A stretch of 64,000 bases of DNA, taken from positions 310,001 to 374,000 of the forward strand of contig NZ_UAVP01000011.1 of NCBI RefSeq assembly GCF_900446695.1, read 5' to 3'. The notes under the pieces were generated by a model. The model worked only from the letters and a program-made list of their open reading frames with translations. It searched no databases and was not told where the DNA came from. The position numbers and the translations under genes were made by a program. This document shows, piece after piece, positions 1-8,745 of the stretch. Source of the stretch: Capnocytophaga sputigena. Lineage in GTDB: Bacteria; Bacteroidota; Bacteroidia; Flavobacteriales; Flavobacteriaceae. How positions within the stretch are numbered: the stretch's first letter is position 1; the number at the start of each line of letters is the position of its first letter.

Positions 1-1
1 T

Positions 2-739
2 ATAGATTTAGTAACCAAAGCTATTAATGAAATACATCAAGGAACTTTTGAGAAAGTAGTTCTTTCGCGCAAGATAACTATCAAAAAAGTGGTAAATCCT
101 TTTAAGAGCTTTACTAATATGGTAATACGATACCCTTCAGCATTTTGCTATTTGTTTTATCACCCTAAAGTGGGAACTTGGCTCGCTGCTACTCCCGAAA
201 CACTTTTTCAAAGTAATGGTAACAATTTTCAAACAATGGCATTAGCAGGAACACAACCCTTCAAAGAAGGTGAGGTTCATTGGCTTTCTAAAGAAAAAGA
301 AGAACAGCAAATAGTTACCGATACCATTGTACAACAGTTACAAGGATATGCTGAAAAATTTGAAGTTTCAGCCCCCAAAACCGTACAAGCTGGAAAAGTA
401 ATGCACTTATGCACTATAATCAAAGGAAAAATAAAAGAAAATAAAGCTTTTGAAATAATCCAACGCCTCCACCCTACCCCTGCTGTCTGTGGCTACCCTA
501 CTGATAAAGCTCATAAATTTATTATAGAAAATGAACTTTATAATAGACAATATTACACAGGTTATTGTGGATGGGTATCTAATAATAACCAAGCGCTCTA
601 TGTAAATCTACGCTGTATGCAAATCACTGCTAACGAAACCTCTTTATATGTAGGAGGTGGCATTACCAAAGATTCCATACCCGAAAAAGAATACGAGGAA
701 ACACAGAACAAAGCTCAAACAATGATAACAATTCTGTAA
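2..739 (+). CDS. menF: isochorismate synthase (chorismate-binding enzyme), 5'-truncated by window edge
   Basis: The reading frame is open from base 2, so only the C-terminal 245 residues are present and the true start lies outside the window; the GTG at 89 is not the start. The protein is the chorismate-binding catalytic domain, which converts chorismate to isochorismate for menaquinone synthesis. The visible family signatures are FEKVVLSRK just inside the window edge, LAGTQPF in the middle, HPTPAVCGYPTDKA, and YYTGYCGWVSN followed by LYVNLRCMQ near the end. HPTPAVCG separates this group reasonably well from anthranilate and aminodeoxychorismate synthases, which share the fold. Being in a menaquinone-type organism (ubiE homologue at 14912) fits the role. 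The family is certain; isochorismate rather than another chorismate enzyme is probable. Confidence 0.85.
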   Translation: MDLVTKAINEIHQGTFEKVVLSRKITIKKVVNPFKSFTNMVIRYPSAFCYLFYHPKVGTWLAATPETLFQSNGNNFQTMALAGTQPFKEGEVHWLSKEKEEQQIVTDTIVQQLQGYAEKFEVSAPKTVQAGKVMHLCTIIKGKIKENKAFEIIQRLHPTPAVCGYPTDKAHKFIIENELYNRQYYTGYCGWVSNNNQALYVNLRCMQITANETSLYVGGGITKDSIPEKEYEETQNKAQTMITIL

Positions 740-774
740 CATCACACTTTTTAATAACTAAAAACTAAATTATA

Positions 775-1506
775 ATGAAGAGATTAGTAATGGCAATGTC
801 GGCACTATTGATGATAGTAGCTTGTGAGAAGGACGACAAAAACACGATGATTGTAGAAGGCAATATCGAAGGGTTAAAAATGGGAACTATCTATTTACAA
901 CAATATGTAAATGATAAACTTACCAATATCGACTCAGTAGTAGCCAATGGTGATGGTAAATTTACTTTCAAACGACATTTAGAAAGTCCTGAAATTTTTT
1001 ACATCTACCTCGATTTGAAGAAACAAGCTGGCACTGACCTCGGTGACCGCTTGATGTTTTTTGGTGAACCTACCACTATCAACATCAATAGCGCTTATGA
1101 TATGTTTGAGGTAAGAGCCAATATCAGTGGCTCTCAATCACAAAAGGAATACAATGAATACCTACACACTATGCGACAATTTGGGATGCGTAATGCTCAA
1201 CTACTTGAACAACAAGTAAATGCTTTCAAAGCTGGCAAAACTTCCTTAGTCGATTCACTAAACGCTGCTTCCGAGAAGAATAACTTCCGTCGCCACCTTT
1301 TTGTGTTAAATTACGCCCTCTCTCACCCCAATTCTTATGTAACTCCTTATGTAGTATTAGCCGATGCTCCTAATACCCGTGTAAAATATTTAGATTCTAT
1401 CTACGGGAAACTGAACAAAGATGTCGCTAATTCTAAATACGGTAAAGAGTTCAAAACTTATATAGAAATAGCTCGAAAAGCTGAAAATGAGAGTATTAAA
1501 AATTAA
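775..1506 (+). CDS. DUF4369-type lipoprotein
   Basis: This is a 243-residue predicted lipoprotein, with a short hydrophobic signal ending in the lipobox MIVAC (Cys17) followed by EKDD. Residues about 25-120 (VEGNIEGLKMGTIYLQQ, IDSVVANGDGKFTF) match the beta-rich DUF4369 domain. That domain is usually found at the N-terminus of Bacteroidota thiol-disulfide oxidoreductases. Here no thioredoxin domain follows; the rest is a charged helical region, so this is either a stand-alone DUF4369 protein or a shortened relative. It starts 36 bp after the isochorismate synthase gene and may be cotranscribed with it. Its stop overlaps the stop of the convergent acyltransferase gene by four bases. The function is unknown beyond a likely periplasmic or outer-membrane location. 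Confidence 0.75.
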   Translation: MKRLVMAMSALLMIVACEKDDKNTMIVEGNIEGLKMGTIYLQQYVNDKLTNIDSVVANGDGKFTFKRHLESPEIFYIYLDLKKQAGTDLGDRLMFFGEPTTININSAYDMFEVRANISGSQSQKEYNEYLHTMRQFGMRNAQLLEQQVNAFKAGKTSLVDSLNAASEKNNFRRHLFVLNYALSHPNSYVTPYVVLADAPNTRVKYLDSIYGKLNKDVANSKYGKEFKTYIEIARKAENESIKN

Positions 1507-2459
1507 AATCTACCATAAAGTATTCTCCTCAACCATTTCACTCGCTGTATGAGACGTTGTATAATATCACAGGCGATAACAGCTAAAACCGTAAAAATCA
1601 CTACGTTCAAATAGAAGTTATCGCCTATATATTCTTTGATATAGGCTACCAAAAAACGCATATAGTAATGAGTGACATATATTTCTAATGAAATACTTCC
1701 TAAATACTTCAAACATTGTGTCACTTTATTTTCTGAACGACAGATCCCTTCCCATAGAACATAAGAAGCTGCAATGCCCGTAAGTGCCAGAGCATACAAA
1801 CGAAGAGAATCGAGTATATAATGAGATTTATCAACTGAAAAAAACAATAAAAGTGGAAAGATCACAAATCCTGCCCAGCCTATAGGGCGCAAAATTTTTA
1901 AGGCTTGAGATTTATATTTATGGGTAGCATAACCTAATGAAAAATAGATAAAATACCAGCACAATTGAGGTAAACCATAGAAGATAGGTTGTGCCCCTGT
2001 GGCACGATGCAAAAATACAAGAATACTCCATAAACCTATCATTACCCATATTTCGCGGTATTTGTTGATTTTCAAAGCAAGATAAAGCAGAACGCACTCC
2101 CAGAAAAGCAACCACAAGAACCACATTCCTCGTGTAGGTTCATAAATAAGCCTACAAAGATTTTTCCATAATTCTATTTCATCAAAAATATATTCGTGAT
2201 AGATAGCCGAAATTAAAAACCATACAAAAAAAGGAATCACTAATACTTGAAAGCGTTTGCTGAGATTCAACTCACCTCGTGCATTAAAGTTCACATAGCC
2301 TGAAAGAAACATAAATAAAGGCATATGAAAAGCGTAAATAGTTACATAAAAAGGATTTGTACGGTCATCACCTGAAAACCATTGCGAAGCGTGTCCCATC
2401 ACTACCAATATGATAGTAAAACCTTTGAGCACATCAATAAGAGGATTGCGTTCTTTCAT
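1503..2459 (-). CDS. acyltransferase family 3 membrane protein
   Basis: This 318-residue polytopic protein has about ten hydrophobic segments. It opens with NPLIDVLKGFTIILVVMGH, the N-terminal signature of the acyltransferase-3 family (OafA/WecH/NodX type), including the conserved His after the first membrane helix. MPLFMFLSGYV and the downstream GMWFLWLLFW segment are also typical. Members transfer acyl groups, usually acetyl, from the cytoplasm to surface sugars such as LPS O-antigen or exopolysaccharide; the actual acceptor here cannot be read from sequence. It is a single gene with its own -7-like box at 2479-2486 and ends tail-to-tail with the DUF4369 lipoprotein gene. Confidence 0.85.
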   Translation of the reverse strand: MKERNPLIDVLKGFTIILVVMGHASQWFSGDDRTNPFYVTIYAFHMPLFMFLSGYVNFNARGELNLSKRFQVLVIPFFVWFLISAIYHEYIFDEIELWKNLCRLIYEPTRGMWFLWLLFWECVLLYLALKINKYREIWVMIGLWSILVFLHRATGAQPIFYGLPQLCWYFIYFSLGYATHKYKSQALKILRPIGWAGFVIFPLLLFFSVDKSHYILDSLRLYALALTGIAASYVLWEGICRSENKVTQCLKYLGSISLEIYVTHYYMRFLVAYIKEYIGDNFYLNVVIFTVLAVIACDIIQRLIQRVKWLRRILYGRF

Positions 2460-2478
2460 ACCTATTTCTTTATAGGAG

Positions 2479-2486
2479 CAAAAATA
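2479..2486 (-). promoter_or_regulatory. -7 promoter box for the acyltransferase gene
   Basis: On the minus strand this reads TATTTTTG, matching the Bacteroidota TAnnTTTG -7 element, about 20 bp upstream of the ATG at 2459. It lies in one copy of a short direct repeat (agcaaaaatactttct at about 2478 and 2504), so part of the match may be due to that repeat. Confidence 0.45.
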
Positions 2487-2636
2487 CTTTCTTTTTTTTA
2501 ATTAGCAAAAATACTTTCTGTTTAAAGCTTTCTTCTTTCTTAATAAAAACACTTTAAACTATTGATTTTTAATAATTAAAACTCTTTTCCTCTTTTTATA
2601 CAAACAAAAAATGTTATCTTTTTTTTAAGAATATTT

Positions 2637-2665
2637 TTGTAATCCCCACAAAATATGTATTTTTG
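2637..2665 (+). promoter_or_regulatory. promoter of secDF
   Basis: TTG (2637-2639) and TATTTTTG (2658-2665) are 18 bp apart, matching the Bacteroidota -33/-7 promoter. A leader of roughly 35 bases precedes the secDF ATG at 2706. The region upstream (2487-2636) is very AT-rich with T-tracts and contains no gene. Confidence 0.65.
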
Positions 2666-2705
2666 CCGTTTGAAGAAGTAAAACAAGTAAATTATCAATT
2701 AAAAA

Positions 2706-5699
2706 ATGCAAAACAAAGGACTTGTAAAACTATTTGCCATATTGTTTGGATTGATATGTATTTATCAACTTTCATTCACCTATGTGGCAGGTAGAGTAGA
2801 AGATGAAGCCAAAGCTTTTGCTGAGGCTAAAGTGCCTAATACTCAAGCTGACTATATTGCTAAACGCGAGGCTATAGAAGCTAAGTATTTGGACGATAAA
2901 ATGGGACAAGAGGTCTACAACCTCGGAATTGCAAAATTCACTCTCTCCGAAGTGAAGGAAAAAGAATTAAACCGTGGTCTCGACCTTAAAGGCGGTATCA
3001 ATGTAATTCTGCAAATCTCCGTAAAAGACATCTTAAAAGGTCTTGCTGACAACTCTAAAGACCCTATTTTCAACAAATCATTAGCCGAAGCCGATGAACA
3101 GCTCCGTAAAACTGACAAAACCTACTTGGATTTGTTCTTCGAGGCTTACGCTAAAAATGGTGGTAAGTTAGCCTCCCCTGATGTGTTCGCTAATAAAACT
3201 CTCAGCGACCAAATCAACTTCCAAATGAGTGATAGTGAAGTACGTCCTATCATCAGAAAACGTGTAGATGAGTCTATCGTATCTGCTTTTGAAGTATTGC
3301 GCAAACGTATTGATAAATTTGGCGTTTCTCAACCTAACATCCAACGCCTTGGAAACTCTGGTCGTATCCTTGTAGAACTCCCAGGTGCTAAAGATATCAC
3401 TCGTGTACAAGCTCTTTTACAAAGTACTGCTCAACTTGAGTTCTGGGAAACTTATAAAAACACTGATGTATTCCCTTACTTACAAGCCCTCAATGAGCAA
3501 CTTAAATCTACTGCTAAAAATACAGATAAAGTAAAAGATACTCTCGCTGCAGCTACTCAATCTGGTAGCAGTGCTATCGATTCTCTACTTACTGATGTAA
3601 AAAAGGATTCTGTTCCAACTCAAAAAACAGATGGCGCAAATCCATTGTTTGATTTGTTCAAATCTGCTCCTAACTATGAATCTCCTGTTCTTTTTGCAGT
3701 AAGTTTGAAAGATACTGCCCAAGTAAACAGCTATCTCAACTCATCTGAAGCAAAACGATTGATTCCTGCTTCATTACAATACGTACGTTTTGCTTGGGGT
3801 AAACCTGATAAAAAAACCTCTCTTATCGAACTTTATGCCCTTAGAGGTAACCGCGATAACACTCCTCCTCTTACAGGAAATGTGGTAACTCAGGCTGAAC
3901 AAACTTATGACGTGCGCAACCAACCTGCTGTATCTATGCAAATGGATGGCAAAGGAGCACGTATTTGGGAAGTTCTTACAGGCAAAGCCTTCTCTCAAAA
4001 CACCAATATCGCTATCGTGCTCGATAACATCGTCTATTCAGCACCAGGAGTAACTACAGGTGCTATTTCAGGAGGTCGTTCTGAAATTACTGGACATTTT
4101 ACTTTGAATGAAGCTGTCGACCTTGCTAACGTACTTCGTGCTGGTAAATTACCTGCAAGTGCTGATATTGTGCAATCTGAAATTGTAGGACCTTCTTTAG
4201 GTCAAGAAGCCATTGATAGTGGTATGAACTCTTTCCTTATCGCTACTATCTTCATCTTTGCTTGGATGATATTCTATTATGGTCGTGCAGGTGTTTATGC
4301 CGATCTTGCTCTCGTATTTAATATTCTCCTCATATTTGGAGTATTGGCAAGTATTGGTGCAGTACTCACCTTGCCTGGTATTGCAGGTATCGTACTTACC
4401 ATTGGTATGGCAGTCGACTCGAACGTGCTGATATTCGAGCGGTCTAAAGAGGAATTACGCAAAGGTAAAAACATCAACCAAGCAGTAGTCGATGGTTTCA
4501 AACACGCCTTATCATCTATCTTAGACTCTAACATTACTACAGCACTTACTGCTCTTATCTTGTTGTTCTTTGGTAGTGGTCCTATCCAAGGTTTTGCTAC
4601 TACTTTGCTTATTGGTATTGCAACTACTTTGTTCTCCGCTATCTTCATCACTCGCTTGTTTATCGACTATAGCGTTGAGAAAAAACATTCCCTTACTTTC
4701 AGCACTCCTATTACCAAAAATTGGTTTAGTAATATCAATCTTAACTTTATTGGTAAACGTAAAATAGGATATGCTTTTTCTATTATCTTATCAGTAATAG
4801 GTATCATCTCTCTCTTTACTCGTGGTCTCGACCAAGGCATTGACTTTGTGGGGGGTAGAACTTACCAAATTCGTTTTGAACACGAAGTAAACCCTACTCA
4901 AATAGCTGATGCACTCAAACTTACTTTAGGAAATGTAGAAGTAAAAACTTTCGGTGCTCCTAACCAAGTGAAAATCTCTACCAAATACAAAGTACAAGAA
5001 GAAAGTACTGAGGTAGATAATGAAGTACAACAACTCTTGTTCAAAGGATTACAAAAATTCTTACCTGAAGGTACATCATTTGATAGCTTTGCCAAAGCCA
5101 CCTCTACTGATAAGATTGGTATTATGCAATCTATGAAAGTAGGACCTACTATTGCTGAAGATATCAAGAGCAGTGCATTCTGGTCTGTTATTGGATCTCT
5201 TATCGTAATTGGTCTATACATCTTATTCCGTTTCCGCAAATGGCAGTTCTCTATGGGTGCGATTGTATCTTCAGCACACGACGTGCTAATGGTACTCGGT
5301 ATCTACTCGCTTACTTATAGCATTATGCCATTCAATATGGAAATCGACCAAGCCTTTATTGCAGCTATCCTTACTGTAGTAGGTTATTCACTGAACGATA
5401 CTGTGATTATCTACGACCGTATTAGGGAAGTAATGCGTGAGCCTCATTGGTCAAGAGAAAAAATTAATCACGCTCTCAATACTACCCTCAGCCGTACTTT
5501 GAACACCTCATTCACTACTTTAGCAGTACTCGTTACTATTTTCATCTTTGGTGGTGAAACCTTACGTGGCTTTATGTTCGCAATGATTATCGGGGTTTTC
5601 ATCGGTACTTACTCTTCTATATTTGTAGCAGCTCCTCTCATTTACGATACTGTAAAAGATGAAGCTGACCACACTAAAGAAGAAGAACATAAAAAGTAA
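2706..5699 (+). CDS. secDF: protein translocase subunits SecD and SecF, fused (SecDF)
   Basis: This 997-residue fusion combines SecD and SecF, the membrane proteins that use the proton gradient to help pull proteins through the SecYEG channel. The SecD half has an N-terminal membrane helix, the NRGLDLKGGINV motif near residue 95 and a large periplasmic P1 domain. Its membrane block contains VGPSLGQEAI and TLPGIAGIVLTIGMAVDSNV (about 550-575). The SecF half starts near residue 670 and has GIDFVGGRTYQIRF near 715, then a second six-helix block with FIAAILTVVGYSLNDTVIIY. Residues about 260-310 form a Lys/Ser/Thr/Asp-rich insert typical of flavobacterial SecDF. The fused form is normal for Bacteroidota. 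The gene stands alone between its promoter at 2637-2665 and a strong bidirectional terminator at 5719. Confidence 0.97.
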   Translation: MQNKGLVKLFAILFGLICIYQLSFTYVAGRVEDEAKAFAEAKVPNTQADYIAKREAIEAKYLDDKMGQEVYNLGIAKFTLSEVKEKELNRGLDLKGGINVILQISVKDILKGLADNSKDPIFNKSLAEADEQLRKTDKTYLDLFFEAYAKNGGKLASPDVFANKTLSDQINFQMSDSEVRPIIRKRVDESIVSAFEVLRKRIDKFGVSQPNIQRLGNSGRILVELPGAKDITRVQALLQSTAQLEFWETYKNTDVFPYLQALNEQLKSTAKNTDKVKDTLAAATQSGSSAIDSLLTDVKKDSVPTQKTDGANPLFDLFKSAPNYESPVLFAVSLKDTAQVNSYLNSSEAKRLIPASLQYVRFAWGKPDKKTSLIELYALRGNRDNTPPLTGNVVTQAEQTYDVRNQPAVSMQMDGKGARIWEVLTGKAFSQNTNIAIVLDNIVYSAPGVTTGAISGGRSEITGHFTLNEAVDLANVLRAGKLPASADIVQSEIVGPSLGQEAIDSGMNSFLIATIFIFAWMIFYYGRAGVYADLALVFNILLIFGVLASIGAVLTLPGIAGIVLTIGMAVDSNVLIFERSKEELRKGKNINQAVVDGFKHALSSILDSNITTALTALILLFFGSGPIQGFATTLLIGIATTLFSAIFITRLFIDYSVEKKHSLTFSTPITKNWFSNINLNFIGKRKIGYAFSIILSVIGIISLFTRGLDQGIDFVGGRTYQIRFEHEVNPTQIADALKLTLGNVEVKTFGAPNQVKISTKYKVQEESTEVDNEVQQLLFKGLQKFLPEGTSFDSFAKATSTDKIGIMQSMKVGPTIAEDIKSSAFWSVIGSLIVIGLYILFRFRKWQFSMGAIVSSAHDVLMVLGIYSLTYSIMPFNMEIDQAFIAAILTVVGYSLNDTVIIYDRIREVMREPHWSREKINHALNTTLSRTLNTSFTTLAVLVTIFIFGGETLRGFMFAMIIGVFIGTYSSIFVAAPLIYDTVKDEADHTKEEEHKK

Positions 5700-5718
5700 T
5701 ACCTAATTACTAAATATA

Positions 5719-5754
5719 AAAAAGGCTGTCCAAATTATTTCGGACAGCCTTTTT
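5719..5754. terminator. bidirectional intrinsic terminator between secDF and cca
   Basis: There is a perfect 13-bp stem (aaaaaggctgtcc with ggacagccttttt) around a 10-base loop, with A-run and T-run flanks on both sides. It can terminate both the rightward secDF transcript and the leftward marC-kdsA-cca transcript. Confidence 0.92.
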
Positions 5755-5758
5755 AATT

Positions 5759-7168
5759 TTATATCAATTTCATCTTCTTTGCTTTCTCCATCATAAAAGT
5801 TTTAGCAGCTTCGTACTCATTGGGGATTTTACCTTCTAAAATCGCTTCTTTTATCGCTTCTTTTAGTACCCCTACAGGTCGTGATGGAGGTAAATTGAAG
5901 GTTTTCATTATTTCTTCACCACTCACTGGTGGTTGAAAATTTCTAATGTGGTCTTTTTCCTCTACCTCCACTACTTTCTGACGTACTATTTGAAAATTGT
6001 CGTGATATTTTTTAAACTTTTTAGGATTTTTAGTAGTGATATCAGCTTCACAGAGGGTCATCAAATCTTCAAATTCCTCTCCAGCATCAAACACTAAACG
6101 CCGTACTGCCGAATCGGTTACAATATCTTCTGCAATGATGATAGGGCGCGAACTCATTTTCACAATTTTTTGTACATATTTCATCTTATCATTCAGTGGC
6201 ATTCGCAAGCGTTTAAAAAGGTGATACACCATCTTGCTTCCCACAAATTCGTGTCCGTGAAATGTCCAGCCAATCTTCTTGTCAAAACGTTTAGTAGGAG
6301 CTTTACCTATGTCGTGCAATAATGCCGCCCATCGCAGCCATAAGTTATCAGTATGTTCTGAAATATTATCTACCACTTCTAAAGTATGCCAAAAATTATC
6401 TTTATGGCGTTGTCCGTCTTGTTCTTGTACTCCTTGTAGTGCAATAAGTTCAGGAAGGATATAATGCAATAAACCTGTTTCATATAGCAATTTCAGTCCT
6501 ATAGAAGGTTTAGGTGAGGCTAATATTTTATTCAGTTCTTCTACAATACGCTCATTAGAAATGATCTTCAATCGTTCCTTATTATCAGTAATAGCTTTTA
6601 GAGATTGTTCTTCTATCTCAAAATTCAGCTGAGTAGCAAACCTTATTGCACGCATCATACGCAATGGATCATCTGAATAGGTAATATCTGGATTTAAAGG
6701 CGTACGAATGAGTTTCCGTTCTAAGTCTCCTAAGCCGTCAAAAGGGTCAATAAGGTCACCAAAAGTATCTTTGTTCAGTGAAAAAGCCATTGCATTGATA
6801 GTAAAATCACGGCGGTTTTGGTCATCTTGCAGTGTGCCACTCTCTACATAAGGTTTGCGAGAGTTTGATTCATAACTCTCACGGCGTGCTCCTACAAACT
6901 CTATATCTAATCCATCGGCTTTAATCATCGCTGTACCAAAGTTTTTGAATATAGATACCTTAGGATTATTAGGCAATTGTTCAGCTACTTTTTCAGCTAA
7001 TGAAATACCACTACCAATAGACACTATATCAATGTCTTTAGGGAGTTTTTTCTTTAGTAAATAATCGCGTACAAACCCTCCAATCACGTAACTTTCAAGC
7101 GGTATTTCAGCTGAAATATTACTGATAAGTTCAAATATAGGATTAGAGAGTGCTTCAGTATAGTTCAT
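5759..7168 (-). CDS. cca: CCA-adding enzyme / poly(A) polymerase family nucleotidyltransferase with HD domain
   Basis: This 469-residue protein belongs to the class II tRNA nucleotidyltransferase family, which builds or repairs the 3'-CCA end of tRNAs. The catalytic head has GGFVRDYL (30-37) and the metal-binding pair DID (Asp45, Asp47). RRDFTINAMAF and DPLRMMRAIRFATQL (motifs for the ribose/template pocket) follow. A C-terminal HD domain shows RWAALLHDIGKAPT near 285 and a second His in WTFHGHEFVG. Bacteroidota usually have only one such enzyme, so full CCA addition is likely, but the family also includes poly(A) polymerases and CC- or A-only enzymes. It is the last gene of the leftward marC-kdsA-cca operon; its ATG overlaps the kdsA stop by one base. 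Confidence 0.9.
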   Translation of the reverse strand: MNYTEALSNPIFELISNISAEIPLESYVIGGFVRDYLLKKKLPKDIDIVSIGSGISLAEKVAEQLPNNPKVSIFKNFGTAMIKADGLDIEFVGARRESYESNSRKPYVESGTLQDDQNRRDFTINAMAFSLNKDTFGDLIDPFDGLGDLERKLIRTPLNPDITYSDDPLRMMRAIRFATQLNFEIEEQSLKAITDNKERLKIISNERIVEELNKILASPKPSIGLKLLYETGLLHYILPELIALQGVQEQDGQRHKDNFWHTLEVVDNISEHTDNLWLRWAALLHDIGKAPTKRFDKKIGWTFHGHEFVGSKMVYHLFKRLRMPLNDKMKYVQKIVKMSSRPIIIAEDIVTDSAVRRLVFDAGEEFEDLMTLCEADITTKNPKKFKKYHDNFQIVRQKVVEVEEKDHIRNFQPPVSGEEIMKTFNLPPSRPVGVLKEAIKEAILEGKIPNEYEAAKTFMMEKAKKMKLI

Positions 7169-7959
7169 TAAAATTCGTTAATTGTTTTGCGAATGGCAAC
7201 CAAACGCGTTAAAAGTCCTTCAAGGAGGTCAAGATGTAGCATATTAGCCCCATCGCTTTTAGCATTAGCAGGGTCAAAATGAGTTTCAATAAATAGCCCA
7301 TCAGCATTGTTCACTATGGCTGCACGAGCAATGGTTTCAATCATATCGGGGCGACCTCCTGTTACCCCAGTAGTTTGGTTAGGTTGTTGTAACGAATGTG
7401 TTACATCCATCACAACAGGAGCAAATTGGCGCATTGTAGGAATACCTCTAAAATCTACTATCAAATCCTGATAGCCAAACATCGTTCCACGATCGGTAAT
7501 CAAAGCTTTTTTATTACCACTATCAAATACCTTTTGGACAGCAAATTGCATACTTTCAGGGCTCATAAACTGACCTTTTTTTAGATTTACTACTTTACCA
7601 GTTTCAGCTGCTGCCACCACTAAATCGGTTTGACGTACCAAAAAAGCTGGTATTTGCAGTACATCTACATACTCAGCTGCCATTACTGCATCACTTACCT
7701 GATGAATATCAGTAACTGTAGGCACACCAAAAGTTTGCCCTACTTTTTGGAGTATTTTCAGTGCTTTTTCATCGCCTATACCTGTGAACGAATCTACACG
7801 ACTGCGATTGGCTTTCTTAAAACTCCCCTTAAAAGTATAAGGAATATTTAGTTTTTGAGTGATATTCACTATACGTTCAGCGATTTTCATCGCCATATCT
7901 TCTCCTTCTATGGCACAAGGTCCTGCTAAGAGAAAAAAATTATCTGCTTTATTTAACAT
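7168..7959 (-). CDS. kdsA: 3-deoxy-8-phosphooctulonate synthase (KDO-8-P synthase)
   Basis: This 263-residue enzyme condenses phosphoenolpyruvate with arabinose-5-phosphate to make KDO-8-phosphate, the precursor of the inner-core sugar of LPS. The family signatures are FLLAGPCAIEGEDMAMKIAE at the N-terminus, SFKKANRSRVDSFTGIG near 45-60, and the LITDRGTMFGYQDLIVDFRG and VMDVTHSLQQPN segments. FIETHFDPANAKSDGANML comes near the end. The length is typical. It lies between marC and cca in a tight leftward operon (5 bp after marC; one-base overlap with cca). The presence of kdsA shows that the cell makes a KDO-containing LPS. Confidence 0.96.
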   Translation of the reverse strand: MLNKADNFFLLAGPCAIEGEDMAMKIAERIVNITQKLNIPYTFKGSFKKANRSRVDSFTGIGDEKALKILQKVGQTFGVPTVTDIHQVSDAVMAAEYVDVLQIPAFLVRQTDLVVAAAETGKVVNLKKGQFMSPESMQFAVQKVFDSGNKKALITDRGTMFGYQDLIVDFRGIPTMRQFAPVVMDVTHSLQQPNQTTGVTGGRPDMIETIARAAIVNNADGLFIETHFDPANAKSDGANMLHLDLLEGLLTRLVAIRKTINEF

Positions 7960-7964
7960 TTTAT

Positions 7965-8630
7965 TTAGGTGTTAGGGGTTAAGAAAAATGTTTTGTCATC
8001 ATTAGTGGGAATTTTAGGCAAGTTGAGTTTTTCCTCAACTGGAGCTGTATGTTTTGAAAAGAACATCTCTTTGATATTAGCTGTAAAGAGGTTTACAGCA
8101 ATAGCTAAAAGAATAACCCCAAAAAGGTTGTGAAGTACAGTAATACCTTGCTTGCCTAAGAATTTTTCTATTCGTTCCGACGATTTAAGTACTATATAAA
8201 CGATAATCATATTGATAATTATCGCTACAATAATATTCTCTACATAGAATTTTGCTCTGAGTGAAAGCACTGTTGTCAGTGCACCCGCTCCTGCTACCAT
8301 AGGAAATGCTAATGGCACAATAGAGGCACTTTCGGGGGTTGTTCCTTTGTAAAGGGTAATGCCTAATATCATCTCTAAGGCAAGAAAAAAAAGAATAAAC
8401 GCTCCAGCTACAGCAAAAGCTTCAACGGTTACTCCGAATAAGTTTAGTAATTGCTTACCAAGAAATAGAAACACTACCAACAAGCCTCCCGCAACAATAG
8501 CTGTTTTCTCAGATTGTATACGTCCCGCTTTTTTGCGTAGATTGATAATAATTGGCACACTCCCAATGATATCTACCACCGCAAAGAGTACCATAGTAGC
8601 GGAGATAATCTCCTTTATATCAAAATTCAT
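7965..8630 (-). CDS. MarC family integral membrane protein
   Basis: This 221-residue protein has six predicted membrane helices and matches the MarC (UPF0056) family. The N-terminal half has FAVVDIIGSVPIIINLRKKA, the middle PLAFPMVAGAGALTTVLSL, and a late helix LFGVILLAIAVNLFTANI. MarC proteins were once linked to multiple antibiotic resistance, but no clear transport substrate is established. The C-terminal 30 residues after the last helix are hydrophilic and Lys/Pro/Asn-rich. It is the first gene of the marC-kdsA-cca operon, with a promoter at 8648-8655. Confidence 0.88.
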   Translation of the reverse strand: MNFDIKEIISATMVLFAVVDIIGSVPIIINLRKKAGRIQSEKTAIVAGGLLVVFLFLGKQLLNLFGVTVEAFAVAGAFILFFLALEMILGITLYKGTTPESASIVPLAFPMVAGAGALTTVLSLRAKFYVENIIVAIIINMIIVYIVLKSSERIEKFLGKQGITVLHNLFGVILLAIAVNLFTANIKEMFFSKHTAPVEEKLNLPKIPTNDDKTFFLTPNT

Positions 8631-8647
8631 AACTTAAAAAATTTGCG

Positions 8648-8655
8648 CAAAAGTA
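8648..8655 (-). promoter_or_regulatory. -7 box for the marC-kdsA-cca operon
   Basis: Read on the minus strand this is TACTTTTG, a full match to TAnnTTTG, 18 bp upstream of the marC ATG. An AT-rich stretch with imperfect repeats of the type gcaaattaacaaattgac lies immediately behind it and is shared with the divergent ABC-F gene. Confidence 0.65.
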
Positions 8656-8709
8656 CAAATTAATTAGCAAATTAACAAATTGACAATTGGCTATTTAATA
8701 AATTATTGT

Positions 8710-8717
8710 TACTTTTG
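8710..8717 (+). promoter_or_regulatory. -7 box for the ABC-F gene (decides the start)
   Basis: TACTTTTG matches the Bacteroidota -7 consensus. Because transcription should begin near 8724, any upstream in-frame start would lie before the transcript, so translation starts at the ATG at 8746. Confidence 0.65.
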
Positions 8718-8745
8718 CCCCCACTCTCACCTCTTAATTTCTAAA

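Noticed and set aside
89-739. Start of the isochorismate synthase gene at the GTG at 89
   Set aside because: The frame is open and conserved upstream to the window edge (FEKVVLSRK lies before it), so the gene begins outside the window.
4295-4651. 118-codon frame antisense to secDF
   Set aside because: It lies wholly inside an intact secDF and has no promoter or recognisable domain.
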